From UKL13-3 sp044353855 (GTDB lineage: Bacteria; Bacteroidota; Bacteroidia; UKL13-3): a stretch of DNA of 32,759 nt. The stretch covers positions 1 to 32,759 of the forward strand of contig JBILBF010000007.1 of the NCBI GenBank assembly GCA_044353855.1. Reading direction: 5' to 3'. The notes beneath the pieces were generated by a model that saw only the letters and a program-made list of their open reading frames with translations, was not told where the DNA came from and searched no databases. This document shows, piece after piece, positions 6,171 to 14,260 of this stretch; position 1 is the first letter of the stretch; each line of letters begins with the position of its first letter. A program made the translations under genes and the position numbers.

Positions 6171-7721
6171 ATGGCTCAACCCAATACAAAAGTGTTACGT
6201 TTAATCATAGGCGATCAATTGAATATCAATCACAGTTGGTTTAACAAAGTGGAAGAAAATATAACCTATGTGATGATGGAAATAAGAACTGAAACGGATT
6301 ATGCCCAACATCATATTCAAAAAGTGATTGGTTTTTTTGCAGCTATGAGAAATTTCGCGCAAGAACTCAAAGAAAAAAAACACCAAGTTATCTATTTTCA
6401 ACTCAACGATAAAGAAAATCTACAAAGCTTTTCTGCCAATTGTACTGCACTCATCGAAACCCATCAGTTCACCCATTTTGAATATCAATTACCCGATGAA
6501 TACAGATTGGATGAAGAGATGAAACTCTTTACCGCTAATTTTTCCATTCCTTATAATGCAGTTGACAGCGAACATTTTTACAGTTCACGCAATGAATTGA
6601 AAGACCTATTTGCCGGCAAAAAAATGTACCTGATGGAAACGTTTTACCGTTACATGCGAAAAAAACACAACGTACTGCTAGAGGATAAAGACAAACCGTT
6701 GAATGGGAAATGGAACTTTGATGAAGACAACCGTCAAAAATTACCTAAAGACCATAAGCCAATCCACCCTTTATTATTTTCAAACGATGTGAGTAATATT
6801 GAGGCGGAAATTAAACAGGCAAAGGTGCTCACCATTGGTACAGTGGATAGTCAAGCATTCTTATGGCCCATCAATAGAGCGCAATCACTTCAATTGCTTG
6901 ATTATTTTACCCAATATTGTTTGCCCTTATTTGGTACTTTCCAGGATGCGATGGCTCCCAACGAATGGTCTCTTTACCATTCGCGTTTATCATTCTCCAT
7001 GAATATTAAGCTTATTACGCCAAAAGAGGTTGTAGATAAAGCAATTGAAGCCTATGTTAAAAACCCAGACAAAATTGAGTTTCACCAACTAGAAGGTTTT
7101 GTGAGGCAAATTATTGGATGGCGAGAATACATGCGTGGTATATATTGGTTAAAAATGCCTGATTATGCAAGCCTCAATTATTTTGATCATTCAGCGAAAT
7201 TACCTGAGTGGTATTGGACAGGTAAAACCATGATGAACTGCCTAAAAAATGCCATTGGTCAATCACTTGAGTTTGCATACGCACACCATATTCAGCGGCT
7301 CATGATTACGGGTAATTTTGCTCTGCTTGCAGGAGTGCATCCAGATGAAGTTGATGCTTGGTATTTAGGTATTTACATTGATGCCATTGAGTGGGTAGAG
7401 ATTACCAATACAAGAGGTATGAGCCAATTTGCCGATGGAGGAATAGTGGGTACAAAACCTTATGTGAGTTCTGCAAGTTATATTCATAAGATGAGTTCGT
7501 ATTGCACGGGTTGTTATTACGACAAAGCGAAAAAAACAGGGGAAAAATCATGCCCATTCAACAGCTTGTACTGGAATTTTTACGATAGGCATGAGGCTAA
7601 GTTGGCCAAGAATCCGCGTATTGGAATGATGTACAATGTGTGGCGCAAAATGCAACCTGTTGCAAAAGCTGAACTATTAGAACAAGCTGAATATTACCTA
7701 ACCCACATAAACGAATTGTAA
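6171..7721 (+). CDS. Iron-sulfur bacterial cryptochrome/photolyase (FeS-BCP, PhrB/CryB type; probable (6-4) photolyase)
   Basis: 516 residues. N-terminal 'LRLIIGDQLNINHSWF' (9-24) is the characteristic opening of the FeS-BCP family (formerly DUF1941-like 'GDQL'). All four cluster cysteines are present: Cys357 ('MMNCLKNAIGQS'), Cys445, Cys448 ('SSYCTGCYYD') and Cys461 ('EKSCPFNSLYW'). The spacing 88-3-13 equals that of Agrobacterium PhrB (350, 438, 441, 454), where they hold a 4Fe-4S cluster. The FAD domain shows 'GFVRQIIGWREYMRGIYW' (309-326) and 'HHIQRLMITGNFALLAGVHPDEVDAWY' spread over 372-398, including the His-rich active-site helix. Characterised relatives repair (6-4) photoproducts using FAD and a lumazine-type antenna. 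It starts 2 nt after DUF2256 and its stop abuts the Cry-DASH start. Confidence 0.93.
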   Translation: MAQPNTKVLRLIIGDQLNINHSWFNKVEENITYVMMEIRTETDYAQHHIQKVIGFFAAMRNFAQELKEKKHQVIYFQLNDKENLQSFSANCTALIETHQFTHFEYQLPDEYRLDEEMKLFTANFSIPYNAVDSEHFYSSRNELKDLFAGKKMYLMETFYRYMRKKHNVLLEDKDKPLNGKWNFDEDNRQKLPKDHKPIHPLLFSNDVSNIEAEIKQAKVLTIGTVDSQAFLWPINRAQSLQLLDYFTQYCLPLFGTFQDAMAPNEWSLYHSRLSFSMNIKLITPKEVVDKAIEAYVKNPDKIEFHQLEGFVRQIIGWREYMRGIYWLKMPDYASLNYFDHSAKLPEWYWTGKTMMNCLKNAIGQSLEFAYAHHIQRLMITGNFALLAGVHPDEVDAWYLGIYIDAIEWVEITNTRGMSQFADGGIVGTKPYVSSASYIHKMSSYCTGCYYDKAKKTGEKSCPFNSLYWNFYDRHEAKLAKNPRIGMMYNVWRKMQPVAKAELLEQAEYYLTHINEL

Positions 7722-9014
7722 ATGAAAAAAGCCCTAGTTTGGTTTAGAACGGATTTACGCATACATGATAACGAAACGCTGGTAAGAGCTCTAGAATCGA
7801 ATGATCAAATCATACCCGTGTTTTGTTTGGATAAACAACAATTTGCCAACACTGCGTTTGGATTTAAAAAAACTGGAAATATACGGGCACAATTTTTATT
7901 GGAATCATTGCAAGATCTGGACAACAATCTGCGGAAACTCGGATCGGGTTTAATAGTAGTTCAAGGAAAACCTGAAGAGGCTATCCCTGGGCTTGCTAAA
8001 ACTTACGCAGTTCAAACCGTGTATTCCAAAAAAGAAGTTGCCTATGAGGAGATTCAATCTCAACAATTGGTGGAGCAGGAATTGTGGAAAATGAATTGTC
8101 AATTGGAAACCTATAGCACCAGTACCCTTTACCACGCCCAAGATTTACCCTTTGCGCTCAAAGATATTCCTGATGTATTTACTCAATTCAGAAAACACAT
8201 TGAAAAAGAATCATCCATTCGAAATAGAGTTGCCACACCATTGGTAATTTCTTCACCACATATTGAACCATTGGAATTGCTAAATTTAAGTGACTTGGGA
8301 ATGTTAAAACATTTAAAGGATGAACGAGCGGTAATGAACTGGAAAGGTGGTGAATCCGAAGGATTATTAAGATTGGAGGAATATCTATTCACCAGTGGTG
8401 CCTTCCCTAAATACAAAGAAACAAGAAACGAACTTATAGGAAAAAACTATTCCTCAAAATTTTCTGCTTGGTTAAGTATGGGCTGCTTATCGCCCCGACA
8501 AATTGTTGCCGAAATAAAAAAATACGAGGAACAATATGAAGCGAATGAATCAACCTATTGGCTGGTGTTCGAACTTATTTGGAGAGACTATTTTAGGTTT
8601 ATGATGAAAAAATACAAACATCAGTTTTTTACCCAAAATGGAATTAAGAACACTACATCAGAATTAAATGTTCACAATTCAGCTCAATTTGAAGCTTGGA
8701 AGAATGGAGAAACTGGAAATGACTTTATTGATGCCAATATGAAAGAACTCAAGCTTACAGGATTTATGAGCAACAGAGGAAGGCAAAATGTAGCGAGTTA
8801 TTTATGCCATAATTTAAAACTGGATTGGCGATATGGAGCTGCTTATTTTGAACAGCAACTAATTGATTATGATGTATGCAGCAATTGGGGAAATTGGGCT
8901 TATTTAGCTGGAGTAGGCAACGACCCAAGGGGAAAACGTATATTCAATATCGAAAAACAAGCAAGCGAATACGACAACAATAAAATGTATCGAAATATGT
9001 GGCTTACAAAATAA
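7722..9014 (+). CDS. Cry-DASH family cryptochrome/photolyase
   Basis: 430 residues beginning 'KALVWFRTDLRIHDNETL', the photolyase N-terminal domain, with no gap after the previous stop. DASH hallmarks include 'GGESEGLLRLEEYLF', 'KYKETRNELIGKNYSSKFS', 'AWLSMGCLSPRQI', 'LIWRDYFRFM', 'LTGFMSNRGRQNVASYL', 'DWRYGAAYFEQQLIDYDV' and 'CSNWGNWAYLAGVGNDPR'. The last holds the FAD-proximal Asn and Trp residues that the photolyase-like protein at 3797 lacks. Members repair CPDs mainly in single-stranded DNA and bind FAD plus MTHF. Length is near the short end for the family; the final 'MYRNMWLTK' is a plausible natural end but lies exactly at the join with an oxidoreductase remnant. Confidence 0.95.
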   Translation: MKKALVWFRTDLRIHDNETLVRALESNDQIIPVFCLDKQQFANTAFGFKKTGNIRAQFLLESLQDLDNNLRKLGSGLIVVQGKPEEAIPGLAKTYAVQTVYSKKEVAYEEIQSQQLVEQELWKMNCQLETYSTSTLYHAQDLPFALKDIPDVFTQFRKHIEKESSIRNRVATPLVISSPHIEPLELLNLSDLGMLKHLKDERAVMNWKGGESEGLLRLEEYLFTSGAFPKYKETRNELIGKNYSSKFSAWLSMGCLSPRQIVAEIKKYEEQYEANESTYWLVFELIWRDYFRFMMKKYKHQFFTQNGIKNTTSELNVHNSAQFEAWKNGETGNDFIDANMKELKLTGFMSNRGRQNVASYLCHNLKLDWRYGAAYFEQQLIDYDVCSNWGNWAYLAGVGNDPRGKRIFNIEKQASEYDNNKMYRNMWLTK

Positions 9015-9636
9015 CGAATCCAGAAAATAGTAGTTTTGATGAAGCTGCAGCTATAACAGAAGGTGGACATTATGCCCTTGTTGATGTTAAAGCAGCAAAA
9101 GTTGAACCTGGCCAACATGTTTTAGTTTATGGAGCAACAGGTGCGATAGGTTCTGCAGCAGTTCAAATTTTAAAACACTTTGGTGCAATTGTAACAGCTG
9201 TTTGTAATTCCAAAAATGTAGCCCTCATACAATCGCTTGGTGCAGATAAAGTCATTGATTATCAAACGGAAGATTTTACAACAGTGGAAACCAAATTTGA
9301 TTTCATTTTTGATGCCGTTGGCAAACGTTCATTTAGGGAGTGCAAACCATTGTTAACTGAAAAAGGATATAACATTTCAACTGAGCTAGGTAAAAATGCC
9401 GAAAATGTATTTCTAGCTCTTTCTACTCCTCTATTTGGTGGAAAAAAGTGTTATTTCCTATACCAACAATTGATAAAAATGACATCCTATTCTTAAAAGA
9501 ACTTGTCCAGAAAAAGAAATTCAAGCCGTTAATTGATAGAAAATATATGTTAAACCAAATTGTTGATGCATACAAATACGTTGAATCTGGTCAAAAAACA
9601 GGTAATGTAATTTTACAAATAGTTGATTTATATTAA
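8999..9636 (+). pseudogene. MDR-family quinone oxidoreductase-like remnant, 5'-truncated and frameshifted
   Basis: The first frame (GTG 8999 to TAA 9494-9496) shows the NAD(P)-binding half of a zinc-independent medium-chain dehydrogenase: 'FDEAAAITEGGHYAL', 'HVLVYGATGAIGSAAVQIL', 'LIQSLGADKVIDYQTEDF', 'FDFIFDAVGKRSF'. The N-terminal GroES-like half of about 110-120 residues is missing, and the remnant starts inside the last codons of Cry-DASH. At 9441-9447 a run of six A's shifts the frame; a seventh A would continue 'TPLFGGKK' straight into the second frame 'VLFPIPTIDKNDILFLKELV...QIVDAYKYVESGQKTGNV' (9448-9636), the family C-terminus. So two lesions: loss of the 5' half and a 1-nt deletion. 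Probably nonfunctional. Confidence 0.88.
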
Positions 9637-9651
9637 CCTAAAATAACTAAT

Positions 9652-9689
9652 ACTTAAATTTAAGTTACGTTAGTTGTTCCCTAAATTTG
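9652..9689 (+). promoter_or_regulatory. Promoter region with palindrome upstream of the 9737 gene
   Basis: TAAATTTG (9682-9689) matches the TAnnTTTG -7 box, 47 nt before the ATG. A perfect 14-bp palindrome ACTTAAATTTAAGT (9652-9665) sits where a -33 element or operator would be. No clear TTG at the right spacing. Confidence 0.5.
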
Positions 9690-9736
9690 TATCAACATAA
9701 AAAGATATTACCTTTCATAATATTTAAATATTTGAT

Positions 9737-10924
9737 ATGATAAAATATATAATTACTTCATTTATCGCTTTAGTTTGTTTAGTAAAGATACCCGCATTCT
9801 CTCAAACTGAAAAAGATTCTACTGTATTAGGCTTGGCTGGTGACAACCTTGATTTATATGCTGTTCTAGATTTATTTCAGCAATCAAAAACGATAGAAGA
9901 TTTCGAGAAATCACTGAACGAAGAGAAATCAGGAATAAACAATTTAGATTTAAATTTAGACCAACAAGTTGACTTTATAAAAGTTGAAACAAAAAAAAAT
10001 GAAGAAGATTATACTTTTATTCTTCAAGTTGCAGTTAGCAAAACCGAAATTCAAGATGTTGCCGTTATCTTATTATCCAAAGACAAAGACAAAAAAATAA
10101 CCCTGCAAATTGTTGGAGATATTGATTTATACGGAAAAGATTACATCGTTGAACTGAAGGAATCTAAAACCCCTCCTGTTACAGCTAATCCAGGATATAC
10201 TGGCACCGACACTGTTAGCAGTAAGCCTGCCACTACTACTGTTGTTGTAGTTGAATCAGCTCCTGTTGTAGTATATGTTTATTCTCCAGCATATGTACCC
10301 TATTACCCTCCTTATTATTATGGTTATTATCCCCCTTATTATGCACCCTATGCGGCAGTATCAGTTGGTGTTTATATAGGCTTTCATGCTGGTTACCATG
10401 GATATGGAGGTTATGGATATCATGGAAATACGGTTGTTATTCATAACCATAACAATTATAATAATTATAATAACAACTCCAGAAATACATCCAATGCGGT
10501 AAATCGTAATAATGAAAATGGGAATTACAATAAAGGAAATAATTCTGCAAATCGCCCTGCTCATACTGGTGGTTCTAATCGCCCTGCTAATGGATCAGGT
10601 AATGTTAGTCGTCCTTCCAATAGTGGTGGCTCTGCTTCTAATCGTCCTTCAACTGGTTCTAACAGTAAAAGTCGTCCTTCAACATTAGAAACTCCTAAAA
10701 ATCGTCCTTCAGCTGGATCGAACAATTCAGGTCGCCCTGTTAATAATACTGCTCCTTCTAATCGTCAACCTAACAGTTATCCTTCACAACAAAATAAATC
10801 AAATTCAAATGGGGCAAACCGAAATAGTGGAAAGATAGCACCAAGTGGAGGTGGATTCAATGGCGGTGGCTACAGAGGCGGTGGAAGTTATAATGGTGGT
10901 GGTGGTAGAGGTGGAAGACGATAG
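9737..10924 (+). CDS. Secreted low-complexity protein, Bacteroidota-specific type (function unknown)
   Basis: 395 residues with a Sec signal (1-22, ending 'PAFSQ'). Residues 23-135 form a compact conserved-looking domain: 'EKDSTVLGLAGDNLDLYAVLDLFQ', 'FEKSLNEEKSGINNLDLN', 'DQQVDFIKVETKK', 'LQVAVSKTEIQDVAVILL', 'LQIVGDIDLYGKDYIVE'. The 'NLDLNLDQQVDF' loop resembles a dockerin/EF-hand-like D-x-N/D-x-D turn seen in related proteins. Then come a Pro/Tyr-rich segment (about 180-215), a His/Asn-rich stretch, a repeated 'RPS/RPA' region (270-345) and a Gly-Arg tail ending 'GGGGRGGRR'. I recognise the overall type from Bacteroidota genomes but know no function. The repeats and composition suggest an exported, disordered tail, perhaps surface- or matrix-associated. 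Confidence 0.8.
   Translation: MIKYIITSFIALVCLVKIPAFSQTEKDSTVLGLAGDNLDLYAVLDLFQQSKTIEDFEKSLNEEKSGINNLDLNLDQQVDFIKVETKKNEEDYTFILQVAVSKTEIQDVAVILLSKDKDKKITLQIVGDIDLYGKDYIVELKESKTPPVTANPGYTGTDTVSSKPATTTVVVVESAPVVVYVYSPAYVPYYPPYYYGYYPPYYAPYAAVSVGVYIGFHAGYHGYGGYGYHGNTVVIHNHNNYNNYNNNSRNTSNAVNRNNENGNYNKGNNSANRPAHTGGSNRPANGSGNVSRPSNSGGSASNRPSTGSNSKSRPSTLETPKNRPSAGSNNSGRPVNNTAPSNRQPNSYPSQQNKSNSNGANRNSGKIAPSGGGFNGGGYRGGGSYNGGGGRGGRR
10549..10775 (+). repeat. Degenerate tandem repeat encoding (N/S)RP(S/A) units
   Basis: Eight imperfect units built on AATCGYCCTKC, spaced roughly 24-36 nt, encode Asn-Arg-Pro, Ser-Arg-Pro or Gly-Arg-Pro followed by Ser/Ala and Gly/Asn-rich linkers. They lie within the 9737 gene. 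Such repeats can expand or contract by slippage. Confidence 0.7.
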
Positions 10925-10950
10925 TCATAATACCAATTACCTTTTTCCTT

Positions 10951-11442
10951 TTATTGAAAGGAAATATCAGAAACACTTTTTTCTCTTACACTTATATATC
11001 TTTCATTTCGTTTTTCAAATAGTACCATATAATTTCCTGAATTAAGTATGCTATCATTCGCATTTATAAATTTGTAATATCCAATTTCTACAACTTGATT
11101 TCCATCACTGGAAGGAAAAACCTCATTGGTTACAAATGATATTTTACTCCCTAATTGAAAGAAGTTAATACCTTCTTCTAAAAATTTCACGATAGCCAAC
11201 TTGCCAATTAACGGTCTTGAATTTTGAGAATAGGATATTGCATCATCAGCATAATATTCTATTGTTCTTAGTTCTTTTGAATTATAGGTAATTGGAAATT
11301 CATCTTCTTTAGCTTGAATATCTTTTTTGATTTATGCTTTATCAATGATTGCTATAATGGACTGTTCCTATTTGGAATTACAAGCAATTCAACATAAAAA
11401 TAAAGTTGATAATAAAACGTGTTGAATAAAATGGTTTTTCAT
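10951..11442 (-). pseudogene. Small lipoprotein gene with three in-frame stops (TGA, TAG, TAA)
   Basis: From ATG 11440-11442 to the stop at 10951 there is one 164-codon frame on the minus strand. It opens with a hydrophobic signal 'HVLLSTLFLC' then TGA (11389-11391), 'IACNSK' (a lipobox-like IAC) then TAG (11368-11370), 'EQSIIAIIDKA' then TAA (11332-11334), after which 127 codons are open: 'FPITYNSKELRTIEYYADDA', 'LIGKLAIVKFLEEGINFFQ', 'YYKFINANDSILNSGNYMVLF'. A signal peptide and lipobox in the right order upstream of a long open frame show that this is one gene with three substitutions and no indel. I do not recognise the family. The remaining open part could be translated from 11199 but would be cytoplasmic. 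Confidence 0.72.
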
Positions 11443-11796
11443 AGTTTGAAATAGTTTTTTTATGATTGTATACTAAAACAGAATATACCGTATTGATTTA
11501 AACAAGAACTGTTTTTGAATAAATGACTGTAACAAAGTTGGCTTAACCATGAACTATATTTAACCCTTCTTATCCGTTTAAGTATTTATTCATCTAAGAA
11601 CTAACTATTGATGTATAATCATACATTTTTGCTTTTCATCCTATTGTATAGTTAATTGATAATGTAAAACAATTTCAAACAACAATGACCTCTCAAAAAG
11701 AGCATTTTATTAGTTTGTTAATTGTTATTAGTGATTTTTATACACACCTTTGTTTCAATATTATTTAAAATTAAAAACAGGATATATCTATTACAC
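11443..11796. other. Gene-free AT-rich intergenic region
   Basis: 354 nt between the decayed lipoprotein gene and the barrel protein. TACATTTT near 11620 is a 7/8 match to the -7 consensus. In-frame codons upstream of 11797 extend to 11722, but they do not look like protein. I see no RNA gene, repeat or conserved structure here. Confidence 0.5.
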
Positions 11797-12501
11797 ATGA
11801 AAAAAATAATTACCCTAATTGGCCTCATTATTATTAGCTACAAAGGACATTCACAAATTTTAATTTCGTTATTATTTGGAGACAAACTAAATTCTGACAA
11901 ATTAGAATTTGGTATGGATGGAGGGTTAAATGTTTCAACTATTCAAGGAATGAATGCTTCCAATTATACAGGTAGATTTAACCTTGGATTTTATTTTGAT
12001 GTTAAATTAAAAAATCCCAAATGGATGTTTCATACTGGTTTAATTGTAAAATCAACAATGGGTTCAAAAGGTATACCCGTTTATGATATTGGCAATCCTG
12101 ATTTAAATACTGCTTTTGTGGGAGGAAGTGTTGATAGGCGGTTATCCTATTTTAATGTGCCTGTTCTTATTAAAAGGCAATTTGAAAATAGATTTTATAT
12201 AGAAGCAGGCCCTATGCTTGGTCTAATGACTCAGTCAATAGATAAGTTTACTAACAACGTAAACTTTGAAGAAGACTTATCTTACAAGGTTAAAGTAAGA
12301 GACCAATACCACCCATTGGATGCGGGAGTTCTAATTGGATTGGGCTCTCGACTTATGAAAGGCAAAGGAATGAATATAGGAATTCGTTATTATTACGGAT
12401 TAGTTGATATAATGATTGATGATACTAAACCGAATCAATTTAATCGATCATTATACTTTACCGTTGGAATCCCAATTGGCAAAAAAGCATCAGAACAATA
12501 G
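11797..12501 (+). CDS. PorT-type outer-membrane beta-barrel protein
   Basis: 234 residues from ATG 11797, which starts a clear signal peptide ('KKIITLIGLIIISYKGHSQ'); an upstream in-frame ATG at 11722 would add 25 residues before the signal and is unlikely. The mature part has alternating amphipathic strands with the pattern of the Bacteroidota outer-membrane beta-barrel family: 'EFGMDGGLNVSTIQGM', 'FNLGFYFDVKLKNPKWMFHTGL', 'RRLSYFNVPVLIKRQFENRFYIEAGPMLG' spread over two strands, 'YHPLDAGVLIGLGSRLM', 'MNIGIRYYYGLVDI' and a final strand 'SLYFTVGIPIGKK'. Located in the outer membrane; ligand and role unknown. Monocistronic by spacing. Confidence 0.82.
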   Translation: MKKIITLIGLIIISYKGHSQILISLLFGDKLNSDKLEFGMDGGLNVSTIQGMNASNYTGRFNLGFYFDVKLKNPKWMFHTGLIVKSTMGSKGIPVYDIGNPDLNTAFVGGSVDRRLSYFNVPVLIKRQFENRFYIEAGPMLGLMTQSIDKFTNNVNFEEDLSYKVKVRDQYHPLDAGVLIGLGSRLMKGKGMNIGIRYYYGLVDIMIDDTKPNQFNRSLYFTVGIPIGKKASEQ

Positions 12502-12594
12502 TTTCCTTTTTAAAAAAAAATCATATTAAATTAATGTTCAATTGTCTAACATTGTAAGCTTAACTATTATGTACATCTTAACTTATAATATAAC

Positions 12595-13998
12595 GTGTCG
12601 TTACCAGTAAAAAACAAATACATCGACCTTATTAACCAAACGTTTTATTTCCCACGACATGGTTTTGAAGTTCGAAACAATCATTTATTTTTCCATGATG
12701 TAGATTTAATGGGATTGATTAAAGAGTTTGGAACTCCCTTAAAGTTTACCTACTTACCCAAAATTGGATCTCAAATAGAAAAATCGCGAATGTTGTTTAA
12801 CCAAGCAATTGAACGCTACCAATATAAAGGTAATTATTACTATTGTTATTGTACCAAAAGTTCACACTTTGCTTTTATACTTGATGAAGTGCTAAAAAAC
12901 GATGCAGATATTGAAACTTCATCTGCTTTTGATTTGGATTTACTAAAAAACCGTAATACCCAAGGATTATTTAAAAAAGAAAAATATATAATTTGCAATG
13001 GATACAAAACAGATTCATATGCCCAAAAAATGGCCGAATTTGTTCAAGACGGTTATGAAAATCTAATTTGTGTTTTGGATAATCCTGAAGAATTAACAAC
13101 GCTTCGAAAACACGCTAAAACAAGGATGAAATTGGGAATTAGAATTGCTACTGAAGAAGAACCAGGCTTTTTGGTTTATACCTCCCGATTAGGGATGAGT
13201 AGCAAAGGGGTAAAAGAATTTTATGAACAAAACATTCATAACGATGCCTTTTTCAAACTCAAAATGCTTCACTTTTTTGTTAATTCAGGTATCAAAGATA
13301 CAACCTATTATTGGAGTGAACTTACTCGATTGGTAAATGTGTATTGCGATATAAAAGAAGTTTGCTCCGACTTAGATACCCTTGATATTGGTGGCGGTAT
13401 GCCTATTTATACCTCACTGGGTGTAGAACATGATTATCCCTATATGATTGATCAAATTGTGTATTATATTAAAACCATTTGTGATTCGCGTGGTGTTCCA
13501 GAACCCAATATATTTACTGAATTTGGTTCTTTTACAGTTGGTGAAAGCGGAGGATCATTGTATAGTATAATTGGGCAAAAACAACAAAATGATAAAGAGT
13601 TTTGGTACATGATTGACAGCTCTTTTATAACTACATTGCCCGATACTTGGGGAATTGGCCAGAAATTCATTCTTCTAGCGATAAATCAATTAGACAAAGA
13701 ATTTCAACGTATAAACTTAGGTGGATTAACCTGTGATAGTCAGGATTTTTATAACTCAGATACACATACCAACCAAGTATTTATGCCCAAATTACAAAAC
13801 GATGAACCTTTATATATGGGCTTTTTTCATACTGGTGCATATCAAGAATCCCTGGGTGGTTATGGTGGCATTCAACATTGCTTAATTCCTGCTCCAAAAC
13901 ATATTATAATAGACAAGAAAGCTGATGGAGAACTCGATTATAAGGTATTTGCAGCTGAACAAGATGTTGCTTCGATGATGAAAATTTTAGGTTATTAA
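12595..13998 (+). CDS. speA: Arginine decarboxylase, PLP fold III type (short Bacteroidota form)
   Basis: 467 residues of the alanine-racemase-fold PLP decarboxylases. 'YYCYCTKSSHF' supplies the PLP Lys88; 'DIETSSAFDLDLL' (105-117), 'YIICNGYKT' (131-139), 'VYTSRLGMSSKG' (194-205), the phosphate-binding Gly-rich 'LDIGGGMP' (263-270), 'NIFTEFGSFTVGESG' (305-319) and 'GGLTCDSQDFYNS' (376-388) with catalytic Cys380. Length and these motifs match the short arginine decarboxylase typical of Bacteroidota, which makes agmatine for polyamine synthesis; diaminopimelate or carboxynorspermidine decarboxylases are shorter and lack the long N-terminus. The start is GTG 12595; no ATG fits upstream or near, and the next residues 'NKYIDLINQTFYFP' match the usual N-terminus. 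No agmatinase gene is adjacent. Confidence 0.85.
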   Translation: MSLPVKNKYIDLINQTFYFPRHGFEVRNNHLFFHDVDLMGLIKEFGTPLKFTYLPKIGSQIEKSRMLFNQAIERYQYKGNYYYCYCTKSSHFAFILDEVLKNDADIETSSAFDLDLLKNRNTQGLFKKEKYIICNGYKTDSYAQKMAEFVQDGYENLICVLDNPEELTTLRKHAKTRMKLGIRIATEEEPGFLVYTSRLGMSSKGVKEFYEQNIHNDAFFKLKMLHFFVNSGIKDTTYYWSELTRLVNVYCDIKEVCSDLDTLDIGGGMPIYTSLGVEHDYPYMIDQIVYYIKTICDSRGVPEPNIFTEFGSFTVGESGGSLYSIIGQKQQNDKEFWYMIDSSFITTLPDTWGIGQKFILLAINQLDKEFQRINLGGLTCDSQDFYNSDTHTNQVFMPKLQNDEPLYMGFFHTGAYQESLGGYGGIQHCLIPAPKHIIIDKKADGELDYKVFAAEQDVASMMKILGY

Positions 13999-14004
13999 TT
14001 TAAT

Positions 14005-14012
14005 TATATTTG
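14005..14012 (+). promoter_or_regulatory. -7 element TATATTTG before the 14062 small gene
   Basis: Perfect TAnnTTTG match, followed by GCACAC as often seen downstream of Bacteroidota start sites, about 50 nt before the ATG. It begins 6 nt after the arginine decarboxylase stop, so the small gene may be transcribed on its own as well as by readthrough. Confidence 0.55.
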
Positions 14013-14061
14013 CACACATCAAAAAAATACTTATTTTCGCAACCCTTAATACAAAATAGTT

Positions 14062-14199
14062 ATGGCAGTTACACGTTTAAAAAGAAAAGATAGAAGAAAT
14101 AAAAACGCTTCGATGGATAGAAAGCAAGCTATTAAGCTTAATACAACTTTGGTGAATGTAAAATCGCCTAATACTGAAAAGGTTGTTATCATAGATTAA
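14062..14199 (+). CDS. Small basic protein following arginine decarboxylase (conserved in Bacteroidota)
   Basis: 45 residues, opening 'AVTRLKRKDRRNKNASM' and ending 'KVVIID'. The strongly basic N-terminus 'MAVTRLKRK-RRN' is one I recognise from short hypothetical proteins in Bacteroidota, often beside the arginine decarboxylase gene. It has its own -7 box and a strong terminator 20 nt downstream, which supports a real gene. Charge suggests nucleic-acid or ribosome contact, but no function is known to me. Confidence 0.75.
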   Translation: MAVTRLKRKDRRNKNASMDRKQAIKLNTTLVNVKSPNTEKVVIID

Positions 14200-14219
14200 T
14201 TATCTATTACCCATATTCA

Positions 14220-14255
14220 AAAAAAGTCTGACTATCTATTTAGTCAGACTTTTTT
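14220..14255. terminator. Bidirectional intrinsic terminator
   Basis: Perfect 15-bp stem (AAAAAAGTCTGACTA with TAGTCAGACTTTTTT) and a 6-nt loop, A-run on one side and T-run on the other. It sits between the + strand small gene and the converging methyltransferase gene, so it can serve both. Confidence 0.93.
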
Positions 14256-14260
14256 GTTGG

